A stretch of DNA of 64,000 nt from Mugil cephalus. Its lineage: Eukaryota > Chordata > Actinopteri > Mugiliformes > Mugilidae. Location: the NCBI RefSeq assembly GCF_022458985.1, contig NC_061781.1:14287501-14351500 (forward strand). Direction: 5' to 3'. Numbering within the stretch: position 1 is the stretch's first letter; each line of letters opens with the position of its first letter. Below the pieces are notes generated by a model that was given only the letters and a program-made list of their open reading frames with translations, was not told the DNA's origin and searched no databases. Made by a program: the position numbers and the translations under genes. Positions 30,110 to 59,800 of the stretch are shown here, one piece after another.

Positions 30110-30111
30110 TC

Positions 30112-30127
30112 AATAAAATACAATAAA
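30112..30127 (+). terminator. dync1i2 poly(A) signals (two AATAAA)
   Basis: AATAAA at 30112-30117 and again at 30122-30127, about 785 bp after the dync1i2 stop. A third AATAAA is at 30170-30175. The 3'UTR 29330-30111 shows no open frame or repeat. Confidence 0.65.
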
Positions 30128-30481
30128 TACCTTTAAATTATTTCCCCACGTCCCTGGTCGTGATTTTAAAATAAACGCTTTGAAAATATCTGTACATCCT
30201 TGTGTCTCTTAAAGGCAACTGGCACATGCACACCGAAGCTATTATTGCACACCCGAAAAAGAAAAACGAAAAAGAAAAAACAACAGTTACAATCCTCTGT
30301 GATGCCATAATGTCCCTCTGTTGAGAAGTACAATATGTACAGTAAAATTGTGCAAGCTATGCAAAGGAAATCCAGTAAAAGCCAAACTCATGCAGCATTC
30401 AAAATAAGACGCTCAGATGCATTGAACTGGTTCGGTGAAGTCGTTTCGTAGGAGCATGCAGCCCTTGCAGTCACAACGGTT

Positions 30482-47966
<17,485 letters not shown>

Positions 47967-48271
47967 GCTGGATGTGACGTCAGCTGCAGTGGACTGGCGC
48001 ACGCGCTGGGCTCCGGGATGACGGCGTGCATGACAGGACACCGGGACCGAGACACTGCACTATTTTTATCCAAGAATTGTCCTTTTCTGCTCGGCTGTGC
48101 TGTGTGAGAGCAGGGAGCTGCTGAGGCAGACAGAGAAAGTTGTTGGTCAGCAGATGTGTTACAGCGCTTCCTGTCTCCCCCGGTCAGACGAGGACAAGCT
48201 CCAGTGAACAGATACAAGACTGGATAAATCAAATGTGACTGAAGTCCCTCAGTAAATTAAGAATGCAGCCA

Positions 48272-48357
<86 letters not shown>
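48272..48357. repeat. (CTAT)n tetranucleotide microsatellite
   Basis: About 21 uninterrupted CTAT units between slc25a12 and hat1. Likely highly polymorphic. Confidence 0.95.
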
Positions 48358-48358
<1 letters not shown>

Positions 48359-50107
48359 CACAATATTAAGCAGATGGTCATAATGTTATGCCTTAATGTT
48401 GTATATCATGATTTATCCCGTCAATCAACAGCATTTGAGTCAGTCACAGCATATATGACATTTACTACATGTTTTTTTTTATTTCAAGTGTTGCATTGCT
48501 TCAGTGAACATTTACAATAATTCATGAACTTATAAGTGTAACTGCATCGTAAAAGGGCACTAAGCTAGATTTAACAGGATAGAAATGGACATAAATCAAG
48601 GATGCCCTCAAATAGCAGCTTATAAAGCATTGATTTGTGCAGTAGTCAGACTGTTTAACTTTCACTAAGCTGCTAATTAGTTTGCTTATTAGCTTGGTAC
48701 AGTAACCATATATGTTTTTTAGTTTCTTAATCTAACTTGTATTTTTGGCACTGTCTTGTTCTGCTGCTTTCCTCTGGGATCAATAACGTCTTATCTACAT
48801 CGGATTATTGAAACCAACAAGCTGTTTGTGTAGTAATTCCTATTAATGTATCGTACTTGTTTTTATTAACACTTTTTTTGAACAGTAAGAATAATCTTTT
48901 AAGTCATAAACAGAGATTGGCAGACAGATATCAAAACAATACAGACCAGGTGAAACAGAAGCTGGTTTTGCTTATTCATTATTACTCATAAAAAATAGCT
49001 GATTAAAAATGGATGGAAGTCAGGGGAACCCTAAAAATTGAAAATTTTGGACAAAACAACCCTATTAGTCCAAAAAATGTAAAGGAACGTGCCTTTTGAT
49101 ATCAATGCAGATGAATGAAATAATGTGACAGCAAAAGCATTGTAAAAATCAGACAAATTAGACACAACATGTTAAACAGGAACATGGTTTGCTTTGCTAC
49201 TGGTAAAAGATTTAGCCAGTGTTGCCCTTTAGGATTCAAAAACTTATAGATAACAAACTTCTAAACTAAGATTCACAGTTACTAGTTTTAGCTCTTACAA
49301 TATAGACTCTGAAGCCCAGTTATTTACCAGAATGTGCACACTTGTGAAATTAGAAAATGTGTATTATTTATTTATTTTTAATTTCAGCACAAAATAGATT
49401 AAAAAGATTCATCTGGCAGTCATATCCACGTTTCCTACATGTGTGAAGAACAATTTAGAACCTGCCATGGATCAAAACACCAACCACATGATTAATGACG
49501 ACATTGCACTTTCACCTGGCTCTTGTTCCCATGTAACACAGCCACTAAGTCAGGCGCACACTGTTGAGTTTAGGAGAAAATATGAACTTGATGCCTGATG
49601 TAACTGTTTAACTCCACAGTATTGCTTTTCCTCCCTCTATCATCCACCTCCTCAATCTTCTAAAAAAAAAACAGTCTGAAGTTCAGAGATCAAGCAGCAT
49701 GTATTGCTTCCATGCAGGCACTATTTGTTGCCTAAGGATTGTAAAAGGTATGGTATTGTTCAGGAAAGGGATAATCTAGTGCTGATAGTGTGGTAGTGGT
49801 AAAATTACAGTGGCTTAAACATGACTGGGTAGGTCACTCATTGGTGTACCTGGAGGACAGAATAGCCGAGGCTGGGATGATAGCACAGCAATACCTGGGC
49901 TCAGAGGGACGTTCACAATTGCACTTTCCACCAGAGAGACAATTTCTGTTTATTTCACTGAGATACCACTGTAGTCTAACCAAACTGTTTACCCCACATA
50001 TGTACAATAATAATCAGATGTCCCTGTGGTTTGGTCTGGGTTCCTCTCATTAACTAGATTTTCTGGTGGGATGAAGAAAAACTTGTTTTCAATATGTCAC
50101 TATGTGA

Positions 50108-50165
50108 CATATATATACTATATGTATACTATATACTATATGTATACTATATACTATATGTCAAT
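50108..50165. repeat. AT-rich short tandem/palindromic repeat
   Basis: Units of ATATACTATATGT repeat several times with ATATGTC at the end. Self-complementary, so cruciform formation is possible. Confidence 0.75.
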
Positions 50166-50757
50166 ATGTCAAGAAAATCAGATATTGATATACCATCTAG
50201 TAATCTGTTTTAACAGTGACAAATAATATAAATAAAGAATGGGGACTAATGGTGGGACAGTCTGTAATTTTAGTGTAGAAATGGACTATAATAGAGAATA
50301 GTTTTGTTTGTGCTTTCTTTCTATATTTATTAGAGGCCAGCATTATTGTAAAGCCTCTTAATATAACAACAAACAAGATAATGCTGACAGCTGATTGTTG
50401 TTGTTGTTTTTTTTTATTATTATTATTTTTGTAATTACTAACAGTAATGAATCACAGGTGTGGAGTCCTACATTTATACATGTTATAATAAATAATTTCA
50501 TATCTAATATTTGCTGGCTGCTTAAAGGGAACATCTGTTTATACATCTTATGCTAGCTCTGTAAGATATAACAGTAAGGAAAATTATAATGATAATATAT
50601 GAGACGTTATTCATCAAAAAGCATCACAAACTCACCTTCCCTTAAATTATTTGTGTATGTATAAAAGTAGCGTTTTTATTTTTCAGTATTTTAACATTTT
50701 TTTCAGTGTATTTATACAGGTCGTGGACTTCATGTAGAGCTACAGGCGGAGTTAAAT

Positions 50758-50779
50758 AAAAAAAAAAAAAAAAAAAAAA
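50758..50779. repeat. poly-A run (22 nt)
   Basis: Immediately 5' of the ETS motifs of the hat1 promoter; a possible nucleosome-excluding tract. Confidence 0.9.
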
Positions 50780-50877
50780 CTACTTCCGGTTTCTACGGAA
50801 ACACGCAGACCCGGAAGTCCCCCTGATTCCGCGGGTCTTTTGGGACAACACAGCTCCACACAACACAGTGTGCAGAA
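50780..50877 (+). promoter_or_regulatory. hat1 core promoter with two ETS motifs
   Basis: ACTTCCGGT (50782-50790) and CCGGAAGT (50811-50818) are ETS/GABP consensus sites in opposite orientation, 60-100 bp before the hat1 ATG. There is no TATA box. This layout is typical of housekeeping promoters. Confidence 0.6.
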
Positions 50878-53800
50878 ATGGCGGGTAAGAGACTAAATGC
50901 GACAATGCATTAAGTCCTTCGTCTTGTTTTTAATGCATTTCCACCAACAAATGGACGTTAGTACCGCTCAAAAAGCGCTGGAGTTGTACACTGGCTCTTA
51001 ACGCTGCACTGTACAGACAGCAGTGGGCCTGTTTGCTAACGTTAGCAGCATGCTATCAGGCAGTGGTAGCATGCTGCTTGTATGTTTGTTGATGTAACGT
51101 TTAGATTTCGATTTGAATGTGTAACTTGAATGTATTGCCGAATAAGGGTGTAGCGTTAGTTCAATCTGCTTCCACGCATTCTGCACCCCATGATATGTGC
51201 TAATAAAAGAGGAAGAGCTGCCTTTATCTTAGTCTTACAGCCCATTTAAATAGCTATTTCTGGTTTAAACAATGACATGCTTACTTTAAAGGATTAAACT
51301 GGTAGCTCATCCCCTGAGATGCGAGTATAAATTGGTTAAAATGGTATCAGAGGCAACAGATTATCTCTATTCTGTGTGTGTATACATATGATAATTATAT
51401 TGTGTATATAAGGAATGAAAAGGTACAAGGTGGTTTATATAAACAACTAAACAGCTGATTAACAACATGTTTTATGCTTTGTGGGTTTCCACAGGAGTGA
51501 ACACCATGGAGAAGAAACTGGCTGAGTACAAGTGTGACACCAATGAAGCTATATGCTTGAAGCTGGGTAGGTTTTTCCGTCTTTATTCATTACATCTTGT
51601 AAATGAATACAAGTTCATTGGGTAGTCAAGTGAAACAATGTATTCTAATATATTTGCTTTGAACTAAATGATGGCCTTATTTTATAGTATTCCGTATTTG
51701 TTTAAAATAACTAAGAGAGCTGTTTATTCAACAGTTTTGTTGAATTGCAGTGTGTTATACTGACACGTTTCTATTATTTTGAGAAGCCTGTTTTATTTTT
51801 TTCATTTTCACTAGTGTAACTAATGAGCAGGTGAGTGTAGGGTAATTAGTCGATGATTGAATTGATTGAGGATTGAATCCTGTCTCCATTTTCTCTCAGT
51901 TCGCTTTCCGGAGGATGTTGAGGATGATGGGACCACATTCCACCCAGAGTACAGCCACCAAATCTTTGGAGACGAGTGAGTATTTTGTTGTTTGTTGGTC
52001 CGTACTTTGCGCTACTTGTGATAATGTTAATAATAATAATGTTAATCTGTTAAGGCTGGGCGATATGACCAGAAATGTTTATCGCGGTATTTTTCAAAAT
52101 TCTCACGGTATCATGGTATTATTTTGTCTTGCATAATTATGTGTTCACAACACGTTCTGAAATTAAATCTGGGGACATTTACAGCTCTTACAGATATAAA
52201 AAAAATAAATAAAAAAAATGTAAGTGTTATCAAGATGAAATGAAGAAACAGGGACAATACGGTTTGAATTATTTTTGCATATTTATTCATATTTAAACCA
52301 GCGCTCTCAAGTTCTGAATTTAGCTTGGAGTGAAATTTTTTAGTTTGGGAGTGGGCAGTTTAAAAATAACCCACCCTGATTCATAAGCAAATATCCTACA
52401 TAATTCCTACACTTTAATAAGCAACTATTGAAGTAATAATAAAAAATGGAGTGATTACCAGATCACAGACTTCCACTTCTCCTTTGACAAGTGCACATTT
52501 TTGGAATTTGTAGAAGGCGTGGTTAATCTGTTCCTATTTCACCTAGCAACGGCGAATACTATTTTCTGATTGGCTGATTTGCCGCTGATATTTTCTGATT
52601 GGACGATGATTAAGCACAGCAGCCAGCCATGGCCTCATCTGTTCATAGATCACTAATCTCTTTTAAAGGATATGTGCAGTGAGTTTTATCGTCTTTCGGC
52701 ATGAGAAATGTCATTTGTGGTGTGAGAGCATGTGAACTTATTGAATGCATGAGTCTTGAGAGCCCAGCTTAAACATATTTCAACTGCTATGTCTGTAATG
52801 TCAATAGCAGCACGACTGGTTACTGTAATAACTGTCGTTACAGTCATAGCTCTCTACTTACAAATCTTCACATATTTATTCATTCTTCTCTTGGCTGTAA
52901 AGTGTGGCATGATGTGTGGACATTATAAAGACACATTTAAATAGTACCAATCATTTGCGCTCAAAGCAAGAAGCTTCCTTCTCTCATCCAGTCACAGTGA
53001 ACATATCTGAAAGGTGGCTTATGGTTTGGCTAAATAGCTAGTGTATCTTATATTCCCCTGTTTTCAAAGTGAATGTGTTAAATAATTATTGTTTACAATT
53101 TGTGTAGTAAACAATAATTAGAGGCAGCATGAATTGTGTCTAATTGGAAAATGGTAAAGATGCACCAATAAGGAATTTCAGTGGCGATAATGATTACCAA
53201 TATTTATCTACTAGTTGTTGTTCTAATTGTTTACAGACTGCTGCGGTTGGCGGAGGGGGTACTTGGGCATAATTGTTACATTTAATAAGGGTTTATGTCA
53301 TGCTCAACAACCCAGTGTTCGCATGTTCTTGGATGTGCAAAGTATAATATTTGCTTTTTTGAGAGGGAGGAGGTTGTTTTCCTGTTGATCGTGGCAATAG
53401 TGAAAGGACAAATTCTATTTCAAGTCAGTTCTGCATTTGTCTAAATGGACCTGGAAGTATTGATCAGTTAATTACAATTAGTGAAGTAATTAAATAATTA
53501 ATGTTGAAATTCCATTACTGGAACAATAACAATACTGTAATTGTCTTACTTATTTGACAATAATAAATTGATGTGTCTCATTTAATGTGGTGCAGGCTGA
53601 GGCTTGGACATGTCTATTTAAATGATAATACTGTTTTCAACATGGCTTAATTACAATGCGTTCTCCACCTACGTTGTAAAGCTCTGGTGTTGAAAGGAGT
53701 TGAACCAAATAACGATTCGGTACAGTTCACATTGGGCCGAACTGTCCCAGTGTTGATGCCAACGATGCCTGAAGAAAGACAGACAGTACTCGCATATCCC

Positions 53801-56800
53801 CAAAGGTTGAGAATTGACTTTAAACAAGATTAACTTGATGATCAAAAAGTAAATAAATGAATAAGCCGTTGCACTTCTCATGCCCGGCGTTTTGTACGAC
53901 GACTCTGAATGATATCCAAAGTTGCTGAATAAAACGTTGCCGATGTCCTTAATACTGTATTATGTACAGGGATTGTTTCTTCCTGGTGGAGACCATAAAG
54001 TGCGTGTGTTTGAACATAACACATGAGCAGTAATTGGTCCTGCATGTTATCGAAGCCTCACAGAAAGCTGTCAAGAGTCACGTTATTAGTGTAACGTCAT
54101 TTACACAAAAGAGGCATTGAACCTGGGCACAACTACGTGGTGGAGGGACACCAGTGTCTGTGTTTGGACTTACACTAGCACGTTACTACGCTCCAAAATG
54201 CATTTCCAAATTAGTCAAAACTAGGACTGGTTATTTTTGCACTTGCTGCAATCAGCTCAAAAGGAACACTGTAATTGGGGCATTAATTATTTCGGCAAGC
54301 GTAATTGCTAGTAAACCTTAATCACACAGTTCCATGGTGATGAATCTATTTTGTCATAAACCGCTAGTGATATAATGATGAAGGCAACAATGCACAGAGT
54401 GAAATAAATGACCCCCAGTAAACACTTATTATTCACTCAGGGTGTGTATTTAACAATTTTCATAGAATAGTAATGATCAGATGTTTGTTATTGTCCCTCT
54501 GGTATTAATTCAACCTGGGCTCCACACAGCCTCTAAAGGGTGAATTTATTATTTTATGTCTAAAAGTCACTTTCTTGTCAAATGTGAGTTTGATTTTTAA
54601 TCATTTCAGTCATTTCATTTTTTAATCTCTATAGCGAAGTCGCATTTGGATACAAAGGTCTTCAGATTCAGATCTTCTACACCGCTGGAAACCTGAGCAC
54701 TCTCTTCAAAGTGAAATACTCCTCAAAAGTCTCTGAGACGTTTGACTGTGTGGAGGTAAGACGATCAAATCCTTTCTTTTAGTTTTTAAATTTAGAATAT
54801 GAATATAGCTTTCTACACTTGTTCTAACCATTTTCTTCTTCCGTTGTAATGATAATGGACAACCATGTCGTGCTGATTGTGTATCACGATTAGAAGCTTC
54901 CAGTTTAAATGTAATGTGCTTTAAACACATACAAAGTGATGACAATGCTTTGCCACCTGCTGAAACGTAATGTTTTTCTTTTCAAAAGCTGCTCCATTAT
55001 ATCTGGAAGAAAAAGAAGAAGGGGAGTTATGTAAAACAAGAATAGTTAGTCTTATATCATTCTTTGCAGTTAGTGATGTATTTTAAGAGCTGTTATATCC
55101 TTGTGACAGCTTGTGACAGCTTCAATATTTTGTTTAAATCTTTAAAGCACCGGATTGATTTCAAGTTGCCATGTTTTAGGGCCCCCCCCCCCCCCAATGT
55201 GTCAGCTGACTAAACCGAAACTAAACAGCTGAGAGTTTGACTTTCATTTGTCAGGTGCTGAATAACAGGAAACGTTTGGTTCACTCACGTTGCTCTCCGT
55301 CTATGTAAGAAGACACTGGCTTAGTAGGGAACTCTTGAGAATGTATTTAAGGAGTCTGGACATTATACATTTCATAGGAAACAACCACATGATGAAGTTA
55401 AGTGAAAAAAAAAGTTTAGTTTTTGTCCAAATCCAGTCTGAAGTTGGGCACATTTGTGCATAATTAATACAATAAATAAATTAAACTATATTTCAACATG
55501 TAAGAAAACTCAAAAGAAGTTGTTTATATAACTGAAAACAGGACTCGCTCTTCAGAGTAATTACCACTGTTGCCAGAAGGAAATAATCTGTAAAAAAAGA
55601 TGGAAACTATTGAGCTATTTATTAATGTGTACAGCTCAAATACTTAAATTATGAAAGGCTCATTTTTCACACCAAAGTGTAATTCTTTCCCTGAAACTGA
55701 AGGTGTACATTATCCTCTGTATTCACATGAGCTGCTTTAGAGCAACAAGGTACAATTCATTTCCAATGGAAGCTGGTGACATTAAAACTGATGCCTGATA
55801 TTTGTTGCTATTTAAGGAGGGTAACACACGACATGTCAAACTTAAGGTGGCTTCAACTTCCTTTGACGCTTCACTGACACATAAACCTGTGACATGTTTG
55901 ACCAAGAAACCGTTGTTGCGCAAGACCATTGCAGCGCAGATTTGTTTGAGATTTTAGGTCTCGAATCAAGTTCTTCAGACTTCAGTCAATTAAATCTCAA
56001 ATAATGGACTCTGAATAAACTCATGTCAGAGTTGGTATGATTCAAATTACACCACGTCAGTAGAATCACACCATCAACCCATAAGCCTGGTTGTGGCAAC
56101 AACGTTTATTTTAACAAAGTTCTGGTCAATAACCTGCTGTATCTGCCAGTTTAGCCATAATTACAATCAGTCGTAGGGTTGGGATTACTGTTAATAATAA
56201 AATGTTTCTTTTGAACGTGTTTGCCTTCATCCCTCCTAGATGTTAATGTGAAAATCTTGTTTTAACATTTCTTCTGGTTGAGAGTATTTGAGAAAGAGAT
56301 GAGGATAATATGAGACAATAAATGATCAGGATCCACAACCATGAAAATACTACTTACATATGATTTATGAAGTACTGTATTATGAGGACATGCTAAACAA
56401 GTATGAACTAGATAATATTTAATATTCAAAAAGTATTTTACCTATAAAACAAAGTCTTAAGCTGTTGATTAACTCAGCTCAGTAAAGTTAAACATCAGGA
56501 GATGATGGAAACTGTTAATTTACTGTTATTTTTTTTGACAGTAGCTTTGACAGTATTAGTTTTGATACATGTTAATAATTTGTGTCTTTTGAACTAACGG
56601 CAAAAGTGACGAACAGGATTTAAATTTTTTGGTCAAAACATACTGAAAACAAGTCAATCCCAAATATTAACACTCATTAATCTGAGGATCAGCAACACAA
56701 GCCGTGTTTTCATGGAAAAGCACAAGACAGCTTTAGTAAACGGTTGCCTCCGTAACCGTGCAATCAATTACTCTTAACGGGCACTAGATAGACCTGTAGT

Positions 56801-59800
56801 ACTCTTTTCTCCACTAACTGAGGGACCTCACAGCCTCTGTCTCGGGGGTGACATTATTCCAGTAAGAGATCTCCTGTTTTGTTAGACTAATCCCATCCCA
56901 CCACGGTCCCCTGTGTCACTACACTAATCCTCACTCCTCCCTGTCGGAAGAGAAGGGTTTTAAATGATTTTGTTGGTGGGGTCTAACACGAGGCATCGAT
57001 TTCTATAAAGTTTCTGTGATTGAATCAGCAGGGGGGGGGTAATGTGACTCGGCTGGACGCCGTGAATGTACATGCGTTTTCAGGAGTGAATTATTGTTCA
57101 AGTTATCGTCAGACGAAGATCTTTGAGGCTGAACATCGAGACGCGTTTTACGTAATAATTAGCGCGTTTATTTAGTGAAAATATTTAATAGTGGATTTTA
57201 ATGTTCTTCTGTGAGTGGCGCTGTTTAGTGTGTAAAACTTCCTGCCTTTTTTTAAATTGGGAGACACAGTTATTTACATATCAACAGCCAGTATGTGGAC
57301 AAAAGCGGACAGTAAAGTGAAATGCTTGTCCTTCTTGGAGGCGTCACAAAAGACGGCTGGCCGCTTTGAATATTTCCCGAAGCCGTCAATGCTGCAAACG
57401 TGCAAAACGAATACCAGAATTAAGCAAGGGCCCCTACCGAGGTCAAATGATTCAACTCCAGGACATCTGCCCTGTCTGGACACAGCGGGGGGGGCTCCCC
57501 TACTGGACAATGTGAATGTGGGAGAACTGGTGCAACTTATAAAGATTTGGCATTTTTTTGTGTGGATGCACTCAAACTTATGAATAACCCAACACAAACG
57601 TGATGGTTTCTTTCGCCTCTGGCAACTCAAAAAAAAAAAAGGAAAAAACGTAAATAAAGCCATTATACTTTTTGGGGGAACATGGTTTGAAGCTGATATT
57701 CAAACTGAAATGTGATGGTGGTGTGTGCCACTACCTAGTGTTCAGCGTTGACCCCTGAGTGTTCACCTTGTTAAGGGTTTGAGTGCAGCTGGTGTAGAGG
57801 CAGAGAGTGAGGGGAGCAGCAGAGTTCAGGCTGCATCTGAAGAGTGTTTGTCTCTGAGTGCATGTGGACGGTCGGGGTGCGGTGCAGCTGGCGAGGGACG
57901 AGGGGAGGCAGAGATGGGAGTCGATGCAGCTGCCGCCGCCGCCGCCGCGTTGATACAAGACTCTGATCAAAACTCACCTTCTCCCCTTCAAATCAGCCAA
58001 AAAACGGCGTTTCTGGGCAACGCCTCATAGAAAACACTGATTTAGCGGCAGAACTTTGGTGCGTGTGGGCTGAAAACTGGAGGGAGCTACGACAACCTGT
58101 CGTTTTTCTGTAAAAATACTGACATATTAGATTCATAATCTGTTTAAATGTTTAACGCTTTCCCTTTAAAATACTGGAAAAAAATACGGAGAATCCCCTT
58201 CAAATATTCAGTGTGCCATCCCCAACACAACAAATTAGATAGTTTGTACTCCCTTTGTACTTATTGTTAGAAATCAAAGACATTAACAAACTGTCCTAAA
58301 GGAACATTGTTAAGTTATATTCATGCCAAACTAAGGCACCTATTCTCTAAGGCTGCGCAATTTAGTGTCTAGTATGTAGGAAAGTGCCCGGGACAAAGGG
58401 ACTTGTTTGTCCATGGCCTTTTAAGTGTGGTCCTTGTTCCCTAGAAATGTGGCCGAACAATTACAATGGTTAAGAGGCATTCAGCTGCAGGTGCATTACT
58501 TCCAGTTAGATATTAGCTGATGTCTGAAAGGGAGGAATTAGCAGTATGTTGTATTAGCCTTTTGTAGTGCATTTTGCTCAGACCTTCTTCATTTCCCAGT
58601 TTTCAATGCTGAGCAGCAAGGGTCTCTGTGCCGAAATAATGCCCATCACACATGTAAATGGTGTGAAAGGGCTGCTTAGCAAAGTGTTCTCATGTCAATC
58701 CTTGTGGAAATGGATACAATGCAAACATTACAGCTGAACTAACCACACGTTGCACTGAGTAAAAAGTCCAAGGGTAGGGCCTCTTTGTCTCCGAGGCTCT
58801 TTGAAAAACGCAGGGGCAAATTCATTTGATTGGGTTCACTTGGCAGGATTAGAGGAGAGGCCTCTATTATGGATGCCCAAAGGTTTGTTAAGTTGAGATC
58901 AATTCATAAGATTTTATTTCCCAGTGAGAAGCAGAAATGCGTTTATTGTGGCAACTTCATCACATATTCATGGTTTAACATAAGTAGTAAATGTACTGAT
59001 TTAAGTGGCCTTTTCACCGGGGAGGATGGAGGAGGGCGGAGGGCGGAGGGGGAGGGGGAGGGCGCTGCCGTGGTCTCTACTCAGCTGACAGTTTTAATTG
59101 CCTAATGGTTTTCCTTTCTTCAAAAGATTCATGCTTCCTGTCCTATTTACCAGGTTATTTTGCACCTTTTTTTTTTTCTTGCAGACGTGGCCAAATTAAC
59201 AACATTAAAAAATATATATATCAAAAACGTAGACGCAGTAAATGTTTTGGTGTCTACAGATTTGCCCTTTGAATTATTAAAACCTGCTCACGTTGTGTCA
59301 TCCAGCCCGACGACGTGGAGGGAAAGATCCGGGAAATCGTTCCTGCCGGATTCACCTGCAACACCGACGACTTCATCTCGCTGCTGGAGAAGGAGGCGAA
59401 TTTCAAGCCCTTCGGCACTTTGCTCCACACGTACACGGTCCACAACGAGGACGCAGGAGAACTCACCTACCAGATTCACAAGGTACAAACATTACTCGCT
59501 CATTAACAAAAAAAAAGTCAATCCGCTTTTAATGTGTGGTGCATCACAACGGACCAGATTTAAATCGTTAAAACGTTTTTGTGCTGCGCCCCCCCACCCC
59601 CCAGGCTGACATCTCCTGCCCTGGATTCCAAGAGTACCACGAGCGCCTGCAGACCTTCCTCATGTGGTTCATAGAGACTGCCAGTTTCATCGATGCAGAT
59701 GACGATCGTTGGGACTTCTTTCTCGTGTGAGTGCCCTCCTTAATTGACATCAACCCCCACACCTCCTCCCTCCTCCTCCTCCTCCCCGGCCCTACCCAAA

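Larger units (their letters stand above)
47967..50877. other. slc25a12-hat1 divergent intergenic region
   Basis: 2.9 kb between divergently transcribed genes. It holds the slc25a12 promoter end, a (CTAT)n microsatellite, about 1.6 kb of AT-rich sequence with no recognised gene, an AT-rich palindromic tract (50108-50165) and the hat1 promoter. The longest open frame (49790-50053) has no recognised family. Confidence 0.6.
54756..59305 (+). other. hat1 intron 4 (4.55 kb)
   Basis: AT-rich to about 57240. Then comes a GC-rich, CpG-containing stretch with a GCC triplet run (57731-58030), followed by complex repeat-free sequence from about 58320 to 59100. A C14 run is near 55182-55195. No exon was recognised. 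Confidence 0.55.

Noticed and set aside
48272..48357. Regular CTAT repetition resembling an array
   Set aside because: It is a tetranucleotide microsatellite without spacers, not a CRISPR array.
49790..50053. 87-codon frame in the slc25a12-hat1 spacer
   Set aside because: No recognisable domain, promoter or codon pattern; compatible with chance.
57274..57663. 129-codon minus-strand frame in hat1 intron 4
   Set aside because: No family similarity and a shadow frame exists on the other strand; treated as chance, though the nearby GC-rich block is listed as a finding.
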